In this document: positions 33,498-42,518 of the stretch, one piece after another
Position numbering within the stretch: the stretch's first letter is position 1
Layout of the letters: each line of letters begins with the position of its first letter
Source of the DNA: Arthrobacter sp. 260
GTDB lineage: Bacteria > Actinomycetota > Actinomycetes > Actinomycetales > Micrococcaceae
NCBI RefSeq assembly: GCF_013116745.1
Contig: NZ_JABFOE010000011.1
Span: forward strand, 1-64,000
Direction of reading: 5' to 3'
Length of the DNA: 64,000 nucleotides
The notes under the pieces: model-generated
Seen by the model: only the letters and a program-made list of their open reading frames with translations
Databases searched by the model: none
Told to the model about the DNA's origin: nothing
Position numbers and translations under genes: made by a program

Positions 33498-34334
33498 ATG
33501 ACTACCCAGAATTGGTCAGAGGATCCCCTGACAGCTGTGCCCTCAGGCGAGCGTGTCCGGTCCGATTCACCAGCAGGCAACACACCGGTCGGTGGGAGCA
33601 ACGGGTCCACCGGAATCAAGGATCAGGCGAAGGACCAGGCCAAAGAGGTGGGGCGCGACGGCCTGGACGCAGCCCAGGGTGTTGCCCAGACTGCGACGAC
33701 CGAGGCAAAGAATGTTGCCGCTGAAGCCAGCGCCCAGGCAAAGAACCTGCTGGGCGAACTGGGTTCGGATCTCAAAGAGCAGGCCGGCGCGAGCCAGCAG
33801 AAGGCTGCCGAGGGACTGCGCTCCATCAGTGATGAGCTGGTCTCCATGGCAGACAACGGGGACCAGGACGGCCCCGCCAACTCCCTGGTCCGCCAGGCTG
33901 CCCAGCGGTCGGGCGACGTCGCCGGCTGGCTGGAGGGCCGGGATCCGGGATCGCTGCTGGACGAGGTCAAGGACTTCGCCCGTCGACGCCCGGGTACCTT
34001 CCTGATGGTGGCTGCCGGAGCGGGCCTGCTCGCCGGGCGCCTCACCCGAGGGCTTGCTGGCGCCGGATCGGACTCCCCGAGCACCACACCGGCCAACCCA
34101 GCCCCCGAGTACCCACCGACGGTCCCCGCGCAGCCTGCGGCCGGATCCGGCCCGGCTGCTACCGCGACCACCCCCGCGACCGAAACGAACCCGGTGGTGG
34201 ACAACGGCCTGACCTCGGCCGACGACGCCCGGGGAACCTCGAACGATCCGCTGGCCGACCCGATCGCCGCCGAGCCAGTCATTGTTCCGGGTACCCGCAC
34301 CCAGGACGAACGACTCGACAGGGACCTGCGCTGA
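33498..34334 (+). CDS. apolipoprotein-like helical protein with one membrane segment
   Basis: 278 aa, ATG at 33498 with AAGGAA 7 bases upstream. Residues about 35-110 are an amphipathic helix of Ala/Lys/Glu/Gln repeats (KDQAKEVGRDGLDAAQGVAQ), like LEA/apolipoprotein-type proteins. A hydrophobic stretch lies near 164-187 (GTFLMVAAGAGLLAGRLTRG). The C-terminal third is Pro/Thr/Ala-rich and disordered. The stop overlaps the next start (TGATG). It is the first gene of a three-gene envelope cassette found in several actinobacteria next to holin-like and DUF3618 genes. Its exact function is unknown; a role in envelope or osmotic stress is inferred. Confidence 0.85.
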   Translation: MTTQNWSEDPLTAVPSGERVRSDSPAGNTPVGGSNGSTGIKDQAKDQAKEVGRDGLDAAQGVAQTATTEAKNVAAEASAQAKNLLGELGSDLKEQAGASQQKAAEGLRSISDELVSMADNGDQDGPANSLVRQAAQRSGDVAGWLEGRDPGSLLDEVKDFARRRPGTFLMVAAGAGLLAGRLTRGLAGAGSDSPSTTPANPAPEYPPTVPAQPAAGSGPAATATTPATETNPVVDNGLTSADDARGTSNDPLADPIAAEPVIVPGTRTQDERLDRDLR

Positions 34335-34783
34335 TGAGTGGCATTCACACCGGAGGACCCCAGGCGTACGAACCGCCACCCACCACGGCAGAGGAGCGGG
34401 CGGCCAATGAGTCGCTGGGATCGCTGCTGAGCGATGTGAGCCGCGACCTGTCCACCCTGATGCGTCAGGAGCTCGAGCTCGCCAAGGCTGAACTGCGTGA
34501 GAGCGGCACCAAGGCAGGCAAGGGCGTGGGCATGTTTGGCGGCGCCGCCATCGCCGGGCATTTCGTGCTGTTGTTCCTGTCCCTGGCGCTCATGTGGGGA
34601 TTGGCTGAACTGGTTGGTCTGGGTTGGTCTGCGGTAATCGTCGCAGTCATCTGGGGCATCATCGCCGCCGTCCTCGCCCTGACCGGCAAGAAAGAACTCA
34701 AGAGCGTGCGCGGCCTGCCGGCTACCGCCGCAACCGTCAAAGACATTCCCCCCACTCTGAAACCAGGTGAGAAGACCCCATGA
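34334..34783 (+). CDS. phage-holin-like membrane protein (DUF1469 type)
   Basis: 149 aa, start coupled to the upstream stop (TGATG) and stop overlapping the next start (ATGA). An N-terminal amphipathic helix (LMRQELELAKAELRESGTKA) precedes two transmembrane helices (about residues 70-95 and 97-115). The C-terminal motif KELKSVRGLPATAATVKDIP is typical of the family. Although named holin superfamily III/DUF1469, such actinobacterial proteins occur outside prophages with DUF3618 partners, as here. No phage genes are nearby. Likely an envelope-associated protein. Confidence 0.88.
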   Translation: MSGIHTGGPQAYEPPPTTAEERAANESLGSLLSDVSRDLSTLMRQELELAKAELRESGTKAGKGVGMFGGAAIAGHFVLLFLSLALMWGLAELVGLGWSAVIVAVIWGIIAAVLALTGKKELKSVRGLPATAATVKDIPPTLKPGEKTP

Positions 34784-35367
34784 ACCAGACCCCAGAACAG
34801 ATTCGTGCAGACATCGAACGAACCCGCCGGGAGCTTGGCACCGACGTCGACGCCGTCGCCGACAAGGTCAGCCCCTCCAGCATCGCCCAGCGTCAGGGCG
34901 ACAAGGTCCGCAACGCAGTCGGCGGCCTGAAAACCTCGGTCATGGGATCAGCGGACCATGCGTCCGCCGGCACCCGGTCGGCAGCACAGAACGCCAGCGA
35001 CGCCGTGCAGGACGCCCCCCAGCGGCTCACCCGCAAGACCCAGGGCAACCCGCTGGCTGCCGGGCTGATCGCCTTCGGCGCCGGCATGCTCATCTCCTCG
35101 CTGATCCCGGCGAGCGAGAAAGAGAAGGAAGCCGCGGCTGCGCTGAAGGAGAAGGCTGAGCCCCTCACGAGCAGTGTCACCGATGCGGCCAAGGCCGTGG
35201 CCGAAGATCTCAAGGAACCGGCACAGCAGGCAATGGATTCGGTGAAGGAAACAGCCACCATTTCTGCCAACACTGTGAAGGAAGAAGGCGCATCGGCCGC
35301 GGCCGACGTCAAGGGCAAGGCCCAGGACGCGAAGGACAACGTCCAGAACGAGGCCAGCCGCTCCTAG
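34780..35367 (+). CDS. DUF3618 domain membrane protein
   Basis: 195 aa. The N-terminal DUF3618 motif EQIRADIERTRRELGTDVDA occupies residues 6-25, followed by a single membrane segment near 90-111 (NPLAAGLIAFGAGMLISSLI). A long Lys/Ala/Glu-rich helical tail (for example LKEPAQQAMDSVKETATISA) resembles the first protein of the cassette. The ATG overlaps the upstream TGA by four bases. Its function is uncharacterised. The operon ends at a 13-bp hairpin before the convergent rsmA gene. Confidence 0.9.
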   Translation: MNQTPEQIRADIERTRRELGTDVDAVADKVSPSSIAQRQGDKVRNAVGGLKTSVMGSADHASAGTRSAAQNASDAVQDAPQRLTRKTQGNPLAAGLIAFGAGMLISSLIPASEKEKEAAAALKEKAEPLTSSVTDAAKAVAEDLKEPAQQAMDSVKETATISANTVKEEGASAAADVKGKAQDAKDNVQNEASRS

Positions 35368-35396
35368 CGGCGGCTGCTCGTTAGAGCCAGCTGCTG

Positions 35397-35430
35397 GTGT
35401 GGCGTGCGGGCCCCGGTCCGCACGCCACAC
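35397..35430. terminator. 13-bp hairpin between convergent DUF3618 and rsmA genes
   Basis: GTGTGGCGTGCGG (35397-35409) pairs perfectly with CCGCACGCCACAC (35418-35430) over an 8-base loop. It is centred in the 93-base convergent gap, so it can terminate both directions. There is no T-tract. Confidence 0.7.
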
Positions 35431-35460
35431 TGCCCTGCACTGCTATCCCGGTTCCCGGGA

Positions 35461-36366
35461 TCAGACGCGCCCCTGCTGATCCTCGGGGGGTGGCAGCTGC
35501 TCCGGTTTCGCTTCGGCGATCCGGGCGAAGGCGGCAATGTCGAGCATTTCCCCCCTCAGGCTCGGGTCGACGCCAGCCGCCGCAAGGGCCTCCCCCGCCA
35601 GCACTGAGCTTCCGGCCCACCCGGCGAGCGCCGCGCGGAGGGTCTTGCGCCGCTGGGCGAAGGCCGCGTCGATCACGGCGAAGACCTCACGCCGGCTCGC
35701 CGACGTCGCCGGCGGGTCATGCCTGACAAATCCCACCAGACCTGATGCGATCTTCGGAGCCGGCCAGAACACGTTCATCCCGATCACGCCGGACTTGCGC
35801 ATCGTCGAGTACCACGCAGCCTTAACCGAGGGCACCCCATAGGTTTTGGATCCCGGTCCGGCGGCGAGCCGGTCGGCCACCTCGTCCTGGACCATGACCA
35901 GCCCATGGCGCAGCGAGGGGAAGTTCTCCAGCAGGTTCAGCACCACCGGCACCGCAACGTTGTAGGGCAGGTTGGCCACCAGGGCTGTCGGCGGGTGTGG
36001 GAGCTCAGTGACACGCATGGCGTCGGCGAGCACCACGTCGAGGTTTGCCGCGGTATCCGGACGCCAGCGAGCCACCGTCTCGGGCAGCCGTGCAGCGAGC
36101 ACCGGGTCGATCTCCACCGCCACCACCCGGCGGGCGGCATCCAGCAGGCCCAGGGTCAGCGAGCCAAGACCGGGTCCCACCTCGAGCACCGTCTCCTCGG
36201 GACCCAGGTGGGCGGCAGCCACGATCCGGCGGATGGTGTTCCCATCGATGACGAAGTTCTGGCCCAGCGTCTTGGTGGGGCGGAGATCCAGGTCGGCGGC
36301 GAGGCGGCGGACGTCACCGGCGCCAAGCAGGGGCTGGATCGGCTGGGGATTGGAGGGCGCAGTCAC
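35461..36366 (-). CDS. rsmA: 16S rRNA (adenine1518-N6/adenine1519-N6)-dimethyltransferase
   Basis: 301 aa, GTG start at 36366. It dimethylates two adenines of the 3' terminal helix of 16S rRNA (KsgA). Motifs: [18 protein letters not shown], the SAM-binding [16 protein letters not shown] (near residue 62), acidic motif [10 protein letters not shown], and the catalytic NLPYNV (motif IV). The C-terminal domain has [12 protein letters not shown]. It is separated by 65 bases from the upstream tatD gene, with no rpfB-like gene between them, unlike M. tuberculosis. Confidence 0.97.
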   Translation of the reverse strand: MTAPSNPQPIQPLLGAGDVRRLAADLDLRPTKTLGQNFVIDGNTIRRIVAAAHLGPEETVLEVGPGLGSLTLGLLDAARRVVAVEIDPVLAARLPETVARWRPDTAANLDVVLADAMRVTELPHPPTALVANLPYNVAVPVVLNLLENFPSLRHGLVMVQDEVADRLAAGPGSKTYGVPSVKAAWYSTMRKSGVIGMNVFWPAPKIASGLVGFVRHDPPATSASRREVFAVIDAAFAQRRKTLRAALAGWAGSSVLAGEALAAAGVDPSLRGEMLDIAAFARIAEAKPEQLPPPEDQQGRV

Positions 36367-36431
36367 CTAAGCCATGGTAGTCGTGCGACGCGCCCGCTGG
36401 TCACCCAGCCGTGTTCACTCCCCCGGTGCCT

Positions 36432-37361
36432 TTAGGCATCAGTCCACTGGCCGTATACCCGGCGGGTGTTGTCGGCGATCGACTGGCAGAGCCTGGCCAG
36501 GTCGGTGTCCAGCACCTCGGCCATCGACCGGACCGTGTACGGCACCAGGTACGGCGCGTTGGGGCGCCCGCGGAACGGGTGCGGGGTCAGGAAGGGGGCG
36601 TCGGTTTCGGTGAGCACCAGCGACGGGTCGGCAATGCGCAGCGCGTCCCGCAGGTTGTCGGCGTTCTTGAACGTCACGGTCCCGGCGAAGGACATGTACC
36701 AGCCGTGCTCGTTGCAGATCCGGGCCAGTTCCGCACCGCCGGAGAAGCAGTGGAAAACCACCCGCTCGGGTGGACCTTCGGACAGCAGGGTGGCGACGAC
36801 GTCGTCGTGCGCCTCCCGGTCATGGATCTGGAGCGCCAGGTCCAGCCGTTTGGCAATGTCGAGGTGCCGGCGGAAGGAGTACTGCTGGCTCTCGAGTCCG
36901 GCGGCGGCGGTCCGGTAGTAGTCGAGCCCGGTCTCGCCGATCGCCCGGACCCGCGGGTGGGCAGCCAACTGCTCAATCTCCGTGAGCGCAGCCTCGAGCC
37001 CGCCCTGTTCGGCCAACAGCGGGGCGTCGTTCGGGTGGATCGCGACTGCCCCCAGCAGGCGGGGCTCCTGGTCGATGGCTTCGACTGTAAACCGGGACGA
37101 TTCCAGGTCGCACCCCACCTGCACTGCACCGCACACACCCACCGCTTCGGCCGCGTCGAGGGCGGCACTGACACTGACCAGTGGCAGGCCGCTGCGGAAG
37201 TCGAGGTGGGTATGGTTGTCCATCACGGGAACGGGCAGCGGTTCGGGTGCTGGCGGGTACTGCTGCTTCTGGCTTCGCCCGCCCGCGTCGGGTACGCCGC
37301 CGTGGAGAGTCGTGCTGGGCGGCGCCGGTTGGTACGCCGCCGGAATGGCTGTATGAGGCAT
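36432..37361 (-). CDS. tatD: TatD family metal-dependent hydrolase/DNase
   Basis: 309 aa from an ATG at 37361. The first about 45 residues are Pro/Ala-rich, then the TatD fold begins with the metal-binding DNHTHLDFRSG. Further ligands appear in AIGETGLDYYR, LQIHDREAHDDV, VVFHCFSGG and LTETDAPFLTPHPFRGRPNAP. TatD enzymes are Mg-dependent 3'-5' exonucleases/DNases. The gene keeps the conserved link to rsmA and ispE on the minus strand. Confidence 0.95.
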   Translation of the reverse strand: MPHTAIPAAYQPAPPSTTLHGGVPDAGGRSQKQQYPPAPEPLPVPVMDNHTHLDFRSGLPLVSVSAALDAAEAVGVCGAVQVGCDLESSRFTVEAIDQEPRLLGAVAIHPNDAPLLAEQGGLEAALTEIEQLAAHPRVRAIGETGLDYYRTAAAGLESQQYSFRRHLDIAKRLDLALQIHDREAHDDVVATLLSEGPPERVVFHCFSGGAELARICNEHGWYMSFAGTVTFKNADNLRDALRIADPSLVLTETDAPFLTPHPFRGRPNAPYLVPYTVRSMAEVLDTDLARLCQSIADNTRRVYGQWTDA

Positions 37362-37455
37362 GACTCAACCCTAACCACCCGCGAAGTGAGTGCGGAACTT
37401 ATCCCCACGGCCGCAAGTTGTCCTAGTAATCTGTACTCAAGCAGTTGCTGCGTGC

Positions 37456-37478
37456 CCCACGGCCGAACCGGCCGTGGG
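37456..37478 (+). promoter_or_regulatory. 9-bp hairpin in the moxR leader
   Basis: CCCACGGCC (37456-37464) pairs with GGCCGTGGG (37470-37478) across GAACC, 64 bases before the moxR ATG. It is in the divergent tatD/moxR gap. It might be an attenuator or operator; no T-tract follows. Functional assignment is weak. Confidence 0.4.
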
Positions 37479-37542
37479 CGTATCCGACCAGGGCTGACCG
37501 ACTCAACTGCACACCGGGGTGCAGTGCTCGCGGAAGGTTCGC

Positions 37543-38598
37543 ATGGACGCCCACAACCAGTACGCCTCACCGAATGCCTCAGCCAACGTCACCACTGATC
37601 GTGACGACCCCTCAGGTGAGGCGCGCACCATGTCCGGTGAGCACTTCGACCAGCTGGCGGGCCGGATCCTGGGGTCAATCAACACGGTGATCGACGGCAA
37701 ACCGGAAGCCGCGCAGCTGGCCCTCACGGTGCTGCTGGCGCAGGGCCACCTGCTGCTGGAGGACGTGCCGGGAGTCGGAAAGACGCTGCTGGCGAAGACA
37801 CTCGCCCGGACCATCGACTGCACGGTCAACCGCATCCAGTTCACGCCGGACCTGCTGCCCTCGGATGTGTCAGGGGTGTCGATCTATAACCAGGACACCC
37901 ACCGGTTCGAGTTTCGGCCGGGCCCGGTGTTTGCCAACATCGTCATCGGCGATGAGATCAACCGTGCCTCCGCCAAGACGCAGTCGGCCCTGCTGGAATG
38001 CATGGAGGAACACCAGGTGACCGTCGACGGCGGCACCTACCGCCTGGGCGAGCCGTTCATGGTGGTGGCAACCCAGAATCCCATCGAGATGGAGGGCACC
38101 TACCCCCTGCCCGAAGCGCAGCGGGACCGGTTCATGGCCCGGATCTCCATGGGGTACCCGGACCGGAACGCCGAACTGCAGATGCTGCAGACCCACCAGT
38201 CGGTGTCGCCACTTGATGCGGTCCAGCCGACCGCCAACGTGGCCGACATCGCAGCGATGATGGAGCGGGTGCGCAGCGTCTACGTCTCCCCCGCGGTGCG
38301 GGAGTACACGGTGGCCATCGGCCACGGTACCCGCGGGCACCACCAGTTGCGCCTGGGCGCCAGCCCCCGCGCGCTGCTGCAGCTGCTTCGGGCCGCAAAA
38401 GCGGGGGCGGCGCTACAAGGCAGGGACTTCGTGCTGCCCGACGACGTCGCGGCGGTGGCCGAGCCGGTCCTGTCGCACCGCCTGATCCTGGATCGGAAGG
38501 CGCTGAGCACCGGGGAGACCCCCCAGTCAGTGGTGGCAGGAATCCTCGCAAAGGTTCCGGTGGAACGCACCGCGTCGAACTCCTACGTTCGAACCTAG
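37543..38598 (+). CDS. MoxR-family AAA+ ATPase
   Basis: 351 aa from the ATG at 37543 (GGAAGG 5 bases upstream). MoxR AAA+ proteins act as chaperones that help assemble or activate partner proteins, usually encoded beside DUF58 and transglutaminase genes, as here. Motifs: Walker A PGVGKTLLAKTLA (near residue 71), Walker B FANIVIGDEINRA, MEEHQVTVDG, and sensor 1 VVATQNPIEMEGTYPLPEAQ. The C-terminal lid has GASPRALLQLLRAAKA. The DUF58 gene starts 8 bases after the stop. Confidence 0.95.
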   Translation: MDAHNQYASPNASANVTTDRDDPSGEARTMSGEHFDQLAGRILGSINTVIDGKPEAAQLALTVLLAQGHLLLEDVPGVGKTLLAKTLARTIDCTVNRIQFTPDLLPSDVSGVSIYNQDTHRFEFRPGPVFANIVIGDEINRASAKTQSALLECMEEHQVTVDGGTYRLGEPFMVVATQNPIEMEGTYPLPEAQRDRFMARISMGYPDRNAELQMLQTHQSVSPLDAVQPTANVADIAAMMERVRSVYVSPAVREYTVAIGHGTRGHHQLRLGASPRALLQLLRAAKAGAALQGRDFVLPDDVAAVAEPVLSHRLILDRKALSTGETPQSVVAGILAKVPVERTASNSYVRT

Positions 38599-38605
38599 GA
38601 CCGCC

Positions 38606-40063
38606 GTGCGACTGCTGGCCAACCTACCCTCCCGGGTCCTCACCTCGCGCGGGTGGGGGCTGGTCATCACTGGTGTACTGGCGCTGCTCACGGCCCAGGT
38701 CCTGGGCCGCCGGGACCTGCTCTACGTCGGCGTTCTCCTCGTCTGCCTTCCGCTCCTTTCAGTCCTCATGCTGCGGCTGATCAAACCCCGCTTTACGGTT
38801 GAGCGGAAGTTTGCCCCGCAGACAATGGAAACCGGATTCACCTCCACTGTCACCCTGTCAGTCAGGTCCAGCGGTCCGCTCAGTGGGACGGTGGTGATGC
38901 AGGAAAGGATCCCCGCCCGCTTCGGGGAGTCACCGGAGTTCCATTTCCCCTCCCGCCATCCCAGCGCCCAGGGTGCCAGCCACTACGAGTACCGGCTGCG
39001 GTCCTCCTCCCGCGGCGTGTACGACGTCGGTCCGGTCACCGCCGCTTTCACCGACCCGTTCGGGCTGGGAACCTCCCGGCATACCCTGGGAGGCACTGAG
39101 CGGCTGGTCGTCACGCCCGCGCCCCTGGACCTGCCGCATTCACCGCTGACCGGTGCCCGCGGGGCCGACGGGTTCGCCGCGACCCGGCGCAACGCCAATC
39201 CCAGCGACGACGACGTCATGACCCGCGAGTACCGCGCCGGTGATCCGATGCGCCGGGTCCATTGGGCCGCCACCGCCCGCCACAACGAACTGATGGTGCG
39301 CCAGGAAGAGTCGGTCACCACGCCGGAGGCCACCCTGATCCTCGATCAGCGGCAGGCCCGCTACAGTTCCGGCTTCCATTCGGCCTTCGGCGTCGAGAAC
39401 GACGACGGCGCGTCCCTGCTCTCCTCCCCCGGATTCGAATGGGCTGTGGTCGCCGCCATGTCCATCACCGCGCACCTGCTTGAGCGGAACTATGCCCTGC
39501 GGTTTGTCGATGAGACGGGCGCGCCGGCACTGCGTTCGTCGGTCTCCGCCCCCTGGCCCGACGACGAGGAGCACCAGGGCCAGACCGGTATCCACAACGT
39601 CGCCGAAGGGCTGGCGGCACTGGAACTGTCCCCCGATCCGGCGAAACGAACGACCACCCGGCGCACGTCACGGCGCGCCGCCAGTCCGCCACGGTCATCC
39701 CAGGCCGGCCCGAACCGGTTCACGCCGTTCGGCGACCCGATGATGGATAAGTTGGCGACCTACAAGCACCGTGGCCCGTTGCTCGCCATTCTCGGTGCCA
39801 TCACAGCGGCGGAGGCGCGCGACCTCGCGGCGGCGGCCGAATTCGGTTCGACGTCGTTCGCGATCCTCGTCGCGGACCGGCCGCAGGACCTGCACCCGGT
39901 GATGGAAATCCTCCGCGCCGCCGGGTGGCACGCGGTAGCAGTGTCTCCCTCAGCCGACCTGACTGCGGCCTGGACCTACTTCGACTCCCCCGGCGCTGCC
40001 AGCGCATCGACCGCCAAGACCACTGTGCCGTCCGCGGGCGGCTGGACCGGAGGGCGGGCATGA
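38606..40063 (+). CDS. DUF58 domain membrane protein
   Basis: 485 aa, GTG start at 38606. Two N-terminal membrane helices (about residues 12-30 and 32-55) anchor a cytoplasmic region. The DUF58 motif REYRAGDPMRRVHWAATARH lies near residue 210 with MVRQEE following. Between residues about 320 and 375 there is a basic, Arg/Ser/Thr-rich stretch (AKRTTTRRTSRRAASPPRSS). The TGA overlaps the next ATG (ATGA), so DUF58 and transglutaminase are coupled. DUF58 proteins are thought to be MoxR-dependent partners; the biochemical role is unknown. Confidence 0.93.
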   Translation: MRLLANLPSRVLTSRGWGLVITGVLALLTAQVLGRRDLLYVGVLLVCLPLLSVLMLRLIKPRFTVERKFAPQTMETGFTSTVTLSVRSSGPLSGTVVMQERIPARFGESPEFHFPSRHPSAQGASHYEYRLRSSSRGVYDVGPVTAAFTDPFGLGTSRHTLGGTERLVVTPAPLDLPHSPLTGARGADGFAATRRNANPSDDDVMTREYRAGDPMRRVHWAATARHNELMVRQEESVTTPEATLILDQRQARYSSGFHSAFGVENDDGASLLSSPGFEWAVVAAMSITAHLLERNYALRFVDETGAPALRSSVSAPWPDDEEHQGQTGIHNVAEGLAALELSPDPAKRTTTRRTSRRAASPPRSSQAGPNRFTPFGDPMMDKLATYKHRGPLLAILGAITAAEARDLAAAAEFGSTSFAILVADRPQDLHPVMEILRAAGWHAVAVSPSADLTAAWTYFDSPGAASASTAKTTVPSAGGWTGGRA

Positions 40064-42489
40064 CCTCGACCCTCCCCCGCCCCGCCACACCGACGCAACG
40101 GGTCGAGCCCCGCTCCGGTGGTCGGCTCCGCAGGGATCAGCGGCATTGGCTCTCGACGGCGGCCGTGTTCGCCGCGGTGATGCTGACCTCGCTGAACCTG
40201 CACTCGGTGCTGTTCGGGTGGACCTGGCTCAACCCGCTGGCCTTCACCGTCGGCGCCGTACTGCTGGTCATGGGGGCGGCGCGGAGCGCCCGCCTGCCCG
40301 CAGCCTTGGTCCCGGTTGCTGGGCTCGTGGCGCTGGTGGGTGCGCTGGTGTGGCAGTACTTCCCCGCGCAGAGCGTCTTCGGCATTTTTCCCGGCGAGGG
40401 CGCCGCTGGCCGGCTCACCGTCCTGCTCAATCACGCAGAAAACACAGTGGTATCCCAGGTGGCCCCGGTCCTACCGGGCACCGGGATCTTCCTGGTGGTC
40501 TGCGCCGCGATGGGCCTGATCAGTATTCTTACGGACACGCTGGCCACCACGCTGCGGATGCCCGCCACCAGCGGCCTGGCGTTGCTCGCGATCCTGGTGG
40601 TGCCTGCCGTGGTGCGGCCGCAGAGCGTCGGGGTACCCGGCTTCGTGGCGGCCGTCGTCGGCTTCTTGATCCTGCTCGGCTGCAGCCAGTGGCGGGATAG
40701 CCAGGCCACCGGAGCGTCGCGGGACGCCTCTGGCGGGCGGCTCGCCCGTGGACTGTCGATCGGCGCTGCGGCCCTCGCGGTGACCATCCTGGTGCCCCTG
40801 GCCATCCCCGGATTCAATGTGGGCCTGTTCCCCCAGGGCGCTCGGGTCAATCTCTGGGGCACCGCGACCGGGCTGAATCCGGTGGTGACGCTGGGAAATG
40901 ACCTGCGGAACCCCACCGGTTTCGGCCGGATCACCTACGCCACGAATTCCCCCGAGGCCCTCTACCTGCGGGCGGTGACCCTCGAAGACTTCGACGGGGA
41001 GCGCTGGGAACCCGATCAGCGGCACAGCATCAGGCAGCCCGGGGTGGAGGAGATGGGCACCGACGAGGTGCGCGCCGCCATCGACGACGGCGTCGTCACC
41101 ACCACGCGGATCACCACCGACACCTTCACCAGCCCCTGGCTGCTGGCGCCCTACGCTCCGGTGGGCTTTTCCAACCTGGCCGGACGCTGGTCCTGGGACC
41201 CGCTGAACCACAGCATCATCGCGACCGACAATGGGTCGACAGCGCAGCAGGAGTACGTCGTGCGGAGCGCCGGGCCAGCGCTCACCCGGACCCGTTTGCA
41301 GGCCGTCGGCCCGGTAGCCGAGGGCGCAGTCGACGCCCAGTTCCTGAGCCTGCCGGACACCACCCCCGCCATCATCGAGCAGACCGCCACACAGTTGACT
41401 GAGGACATCGTCAACCCCTACGAGCAGGCGCTGGCAATCCAGAACTACCTTCGGGGGCCATCGTTCACCTACTCCGTGGATGCCCCGGTGGAGGGCGGGT
41501 ATGACGGCAACAGCCTCGACGTCGTCGCGCGCTTCCTTGAATCGAAGTCCGGTTACTGCGTGCATTATGCGGGTGCGATGGCAGTGATGGCCCGGGTGGC
41601 GGGAATCCCCAGCAGGGTTGCTGTCGGGTACGCGCCAGGTACCCCGACCGGCGAAACGGTCACCGGGCCTGACGGCGTGGAACTGACCGAGTTCACAGTC
41701 ACCTCGCTTGACGCCCATGCGTGGCCCGAACTGTACTTTGACGATCTCGGCTGGGTGAAGTTCGAGCCAACCCCCTCCCGGGGCGTGGTCCCGGAGTACG
41801 CACAGACGGCGTTCGCACCGGGTGCCCCCGCGGCCAACCCCGACAATCTGGACCCTGGCGGAAATCCGCTCACGGATCAGGGCACCACCGGCACTCCCGG
41901 TCAGGCAGCGGAGGACCCGCAGACCGAGGCGGAGACAGCTGAACGGGCCCGCGAAACCTCGACGCTCGTCATGGGCGTCCTGGTGGGAGGGGTGCTGCTG
42001 CTTTTCGTCCCGCTGCTGCTGCGGACGTTGCGCCGCCAGCGCCGTCGACGGCGCTTCACCGGAGCCGCAGGGGACAGCGCTGCGGCAGCACTGGCCTGGG
42101 CTGAGGTGGTGGATCTTGCCGCCGACTACGGCCACCCCGCCCTGCCCACCGACACCCCGCGGACGTTCGCGGCGCGGCTGACCGCCACCACGGGGATCGG
42201 CGGGGCTGCGGGGTCTGCCCTCCTCAGGCTCCGGACTGCCTACGAGGCCGCCCAGTATGCGGACCCCGCGTCGCTGGTTGTAGTCGCCGAGGGCGCCCCA
42301 TCACGGGCCACCGGCCGAGGCGGTAGCCCGACGGGCCCCTGGACGGGGACCGCGCCAGGCCGGGCCGTACCTCTTGGCTGGGACGACGTGCAGGCAATTG
42401 CCGGGGCACTCCGCGACAGCAGTGGCAGGGCAGCCAGGATCAGGGCGTTCCTGCTCCCCCGATCATTGTCCGGGGACGCCCGGGGCTAG
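40060..42489 (+). CDS. TgpA-like membrane transglutaminase
   Basis: 809 aa from the ATG overlapping the DUF58 stop; an upstream in-frame extension lies inside DUF58. About six N-terminal membrane helices (roughly residues 25-250) are followed by an extracytoplasmic region with the transglutaminase core. The catalytic Cys is in ESKSGYCVHYAGAMAVMARV, with His in SLDAHAWPELYFDD and Asp/Trp in the following GWVKFEPTPS. A Pro/Thr/Glu linker, one more helix (about 630-650) and a cytoplasmic C-terminal domain close the protein. Likely cross-links or cleaves cell-envelope proteins. A hairpin terminator overlaps the stop. Confidence 0.93.
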   Translation: MTSTLPRPATPTQRVEPRSGGRLRRDQRHWLSTAAVFAAVMLTSLNLHSVLFGWTWLNPLAFTVGAVLLVMGAARSARLPAALVPVAGLVALVGALVWQYFPAQSVFGIFPGEGAAGRLTVLLNHAENTVVSQVAPVLPGTGIFLVVCAAMGLISILTDTLATTLRMPATSGLALLAILVVPAVVRPQSVGVPGFVAAVVGFLILLGCSQWRDSQATGASRDASGGRLARGLSIGAAALAVTILVPLAIPGFNVGLFPQGARVNLWGTATGLNPVVTLGNDLRNPTGFGRITYATNSPEALYLRAVTLEDFDGERWEPDQRHSIRQPGVEEMGTDEVRAAIDDGVVTTTRITTDTFTSPWLLAPYAPVGFSNLAGRWSWDPLNHSIIATDNGSTAQQEYVVRSAGPALTRTRLQAVGPVAEGAVDAQFLSLPDTTPAIIEQTATQLTEDIVNPYEQALAIQNYLRGPSFTYSVDAPVEGGYDGNSLDVVARFLESKSGYCVHYAGAMAVMARVAGIPSRVAVGYAPGTPTGETVTGPDGVELTEFTVTSLDAHAWPELYFDDLGWVKFEPTPSRGVVPEYAQTAFAPGAPAANPDNLDPGGNPLTDQGTTGTPGQAAEDPQTEAETAERARETSTLVMGVLVGGVLLLFVPLLLRTLRRQRRRRRFTGAAGDSAAAALAWAEVVDLAADYGHPALPTDTPRTFAARLTATTGIGGAAGSALLRLRTAYEAAQYADPASLVVVAEGAPSRATGRGGSPTGPWTGTAPGRAVPLGWDDVQAIAGALRDSSGRAARIRAFLLPRSLSGDARG

Positions 42490-42510
42490 CTGTCCTGGGA
42501 CAGCTAGCCC
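42483..42510. terminator. 12-bp hairpin between convergent transglutaminase and gabD genes
   Basis: GGGCTAGCTGTC (42483-42494) pairs perfectly with GACAGCTAGCCC (42499-42510) across CTGG. It includes the transglutaminase stop TAG and ends 8 bases before the gabD stop, so it can serve both strands. Confidence 0.75.
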
Positions 42511-42518
42511 AAGGAACG

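Noticed and set aside
34334..34783. Holin-like gene as evidence of a prophage
   Set aside because: No integrase, capsid, lysin or tail genes nearby. DUF1469/DUF3618 cassettes are common chromosomal envelope genes in actinobacteria.
40471..42135. Minus-strand frame of 554 codons opposite the transglutaminase
   Set aside because: Shadow of a well-supported membrane transglutaminase with a complete catalytic triad on the plus strand.
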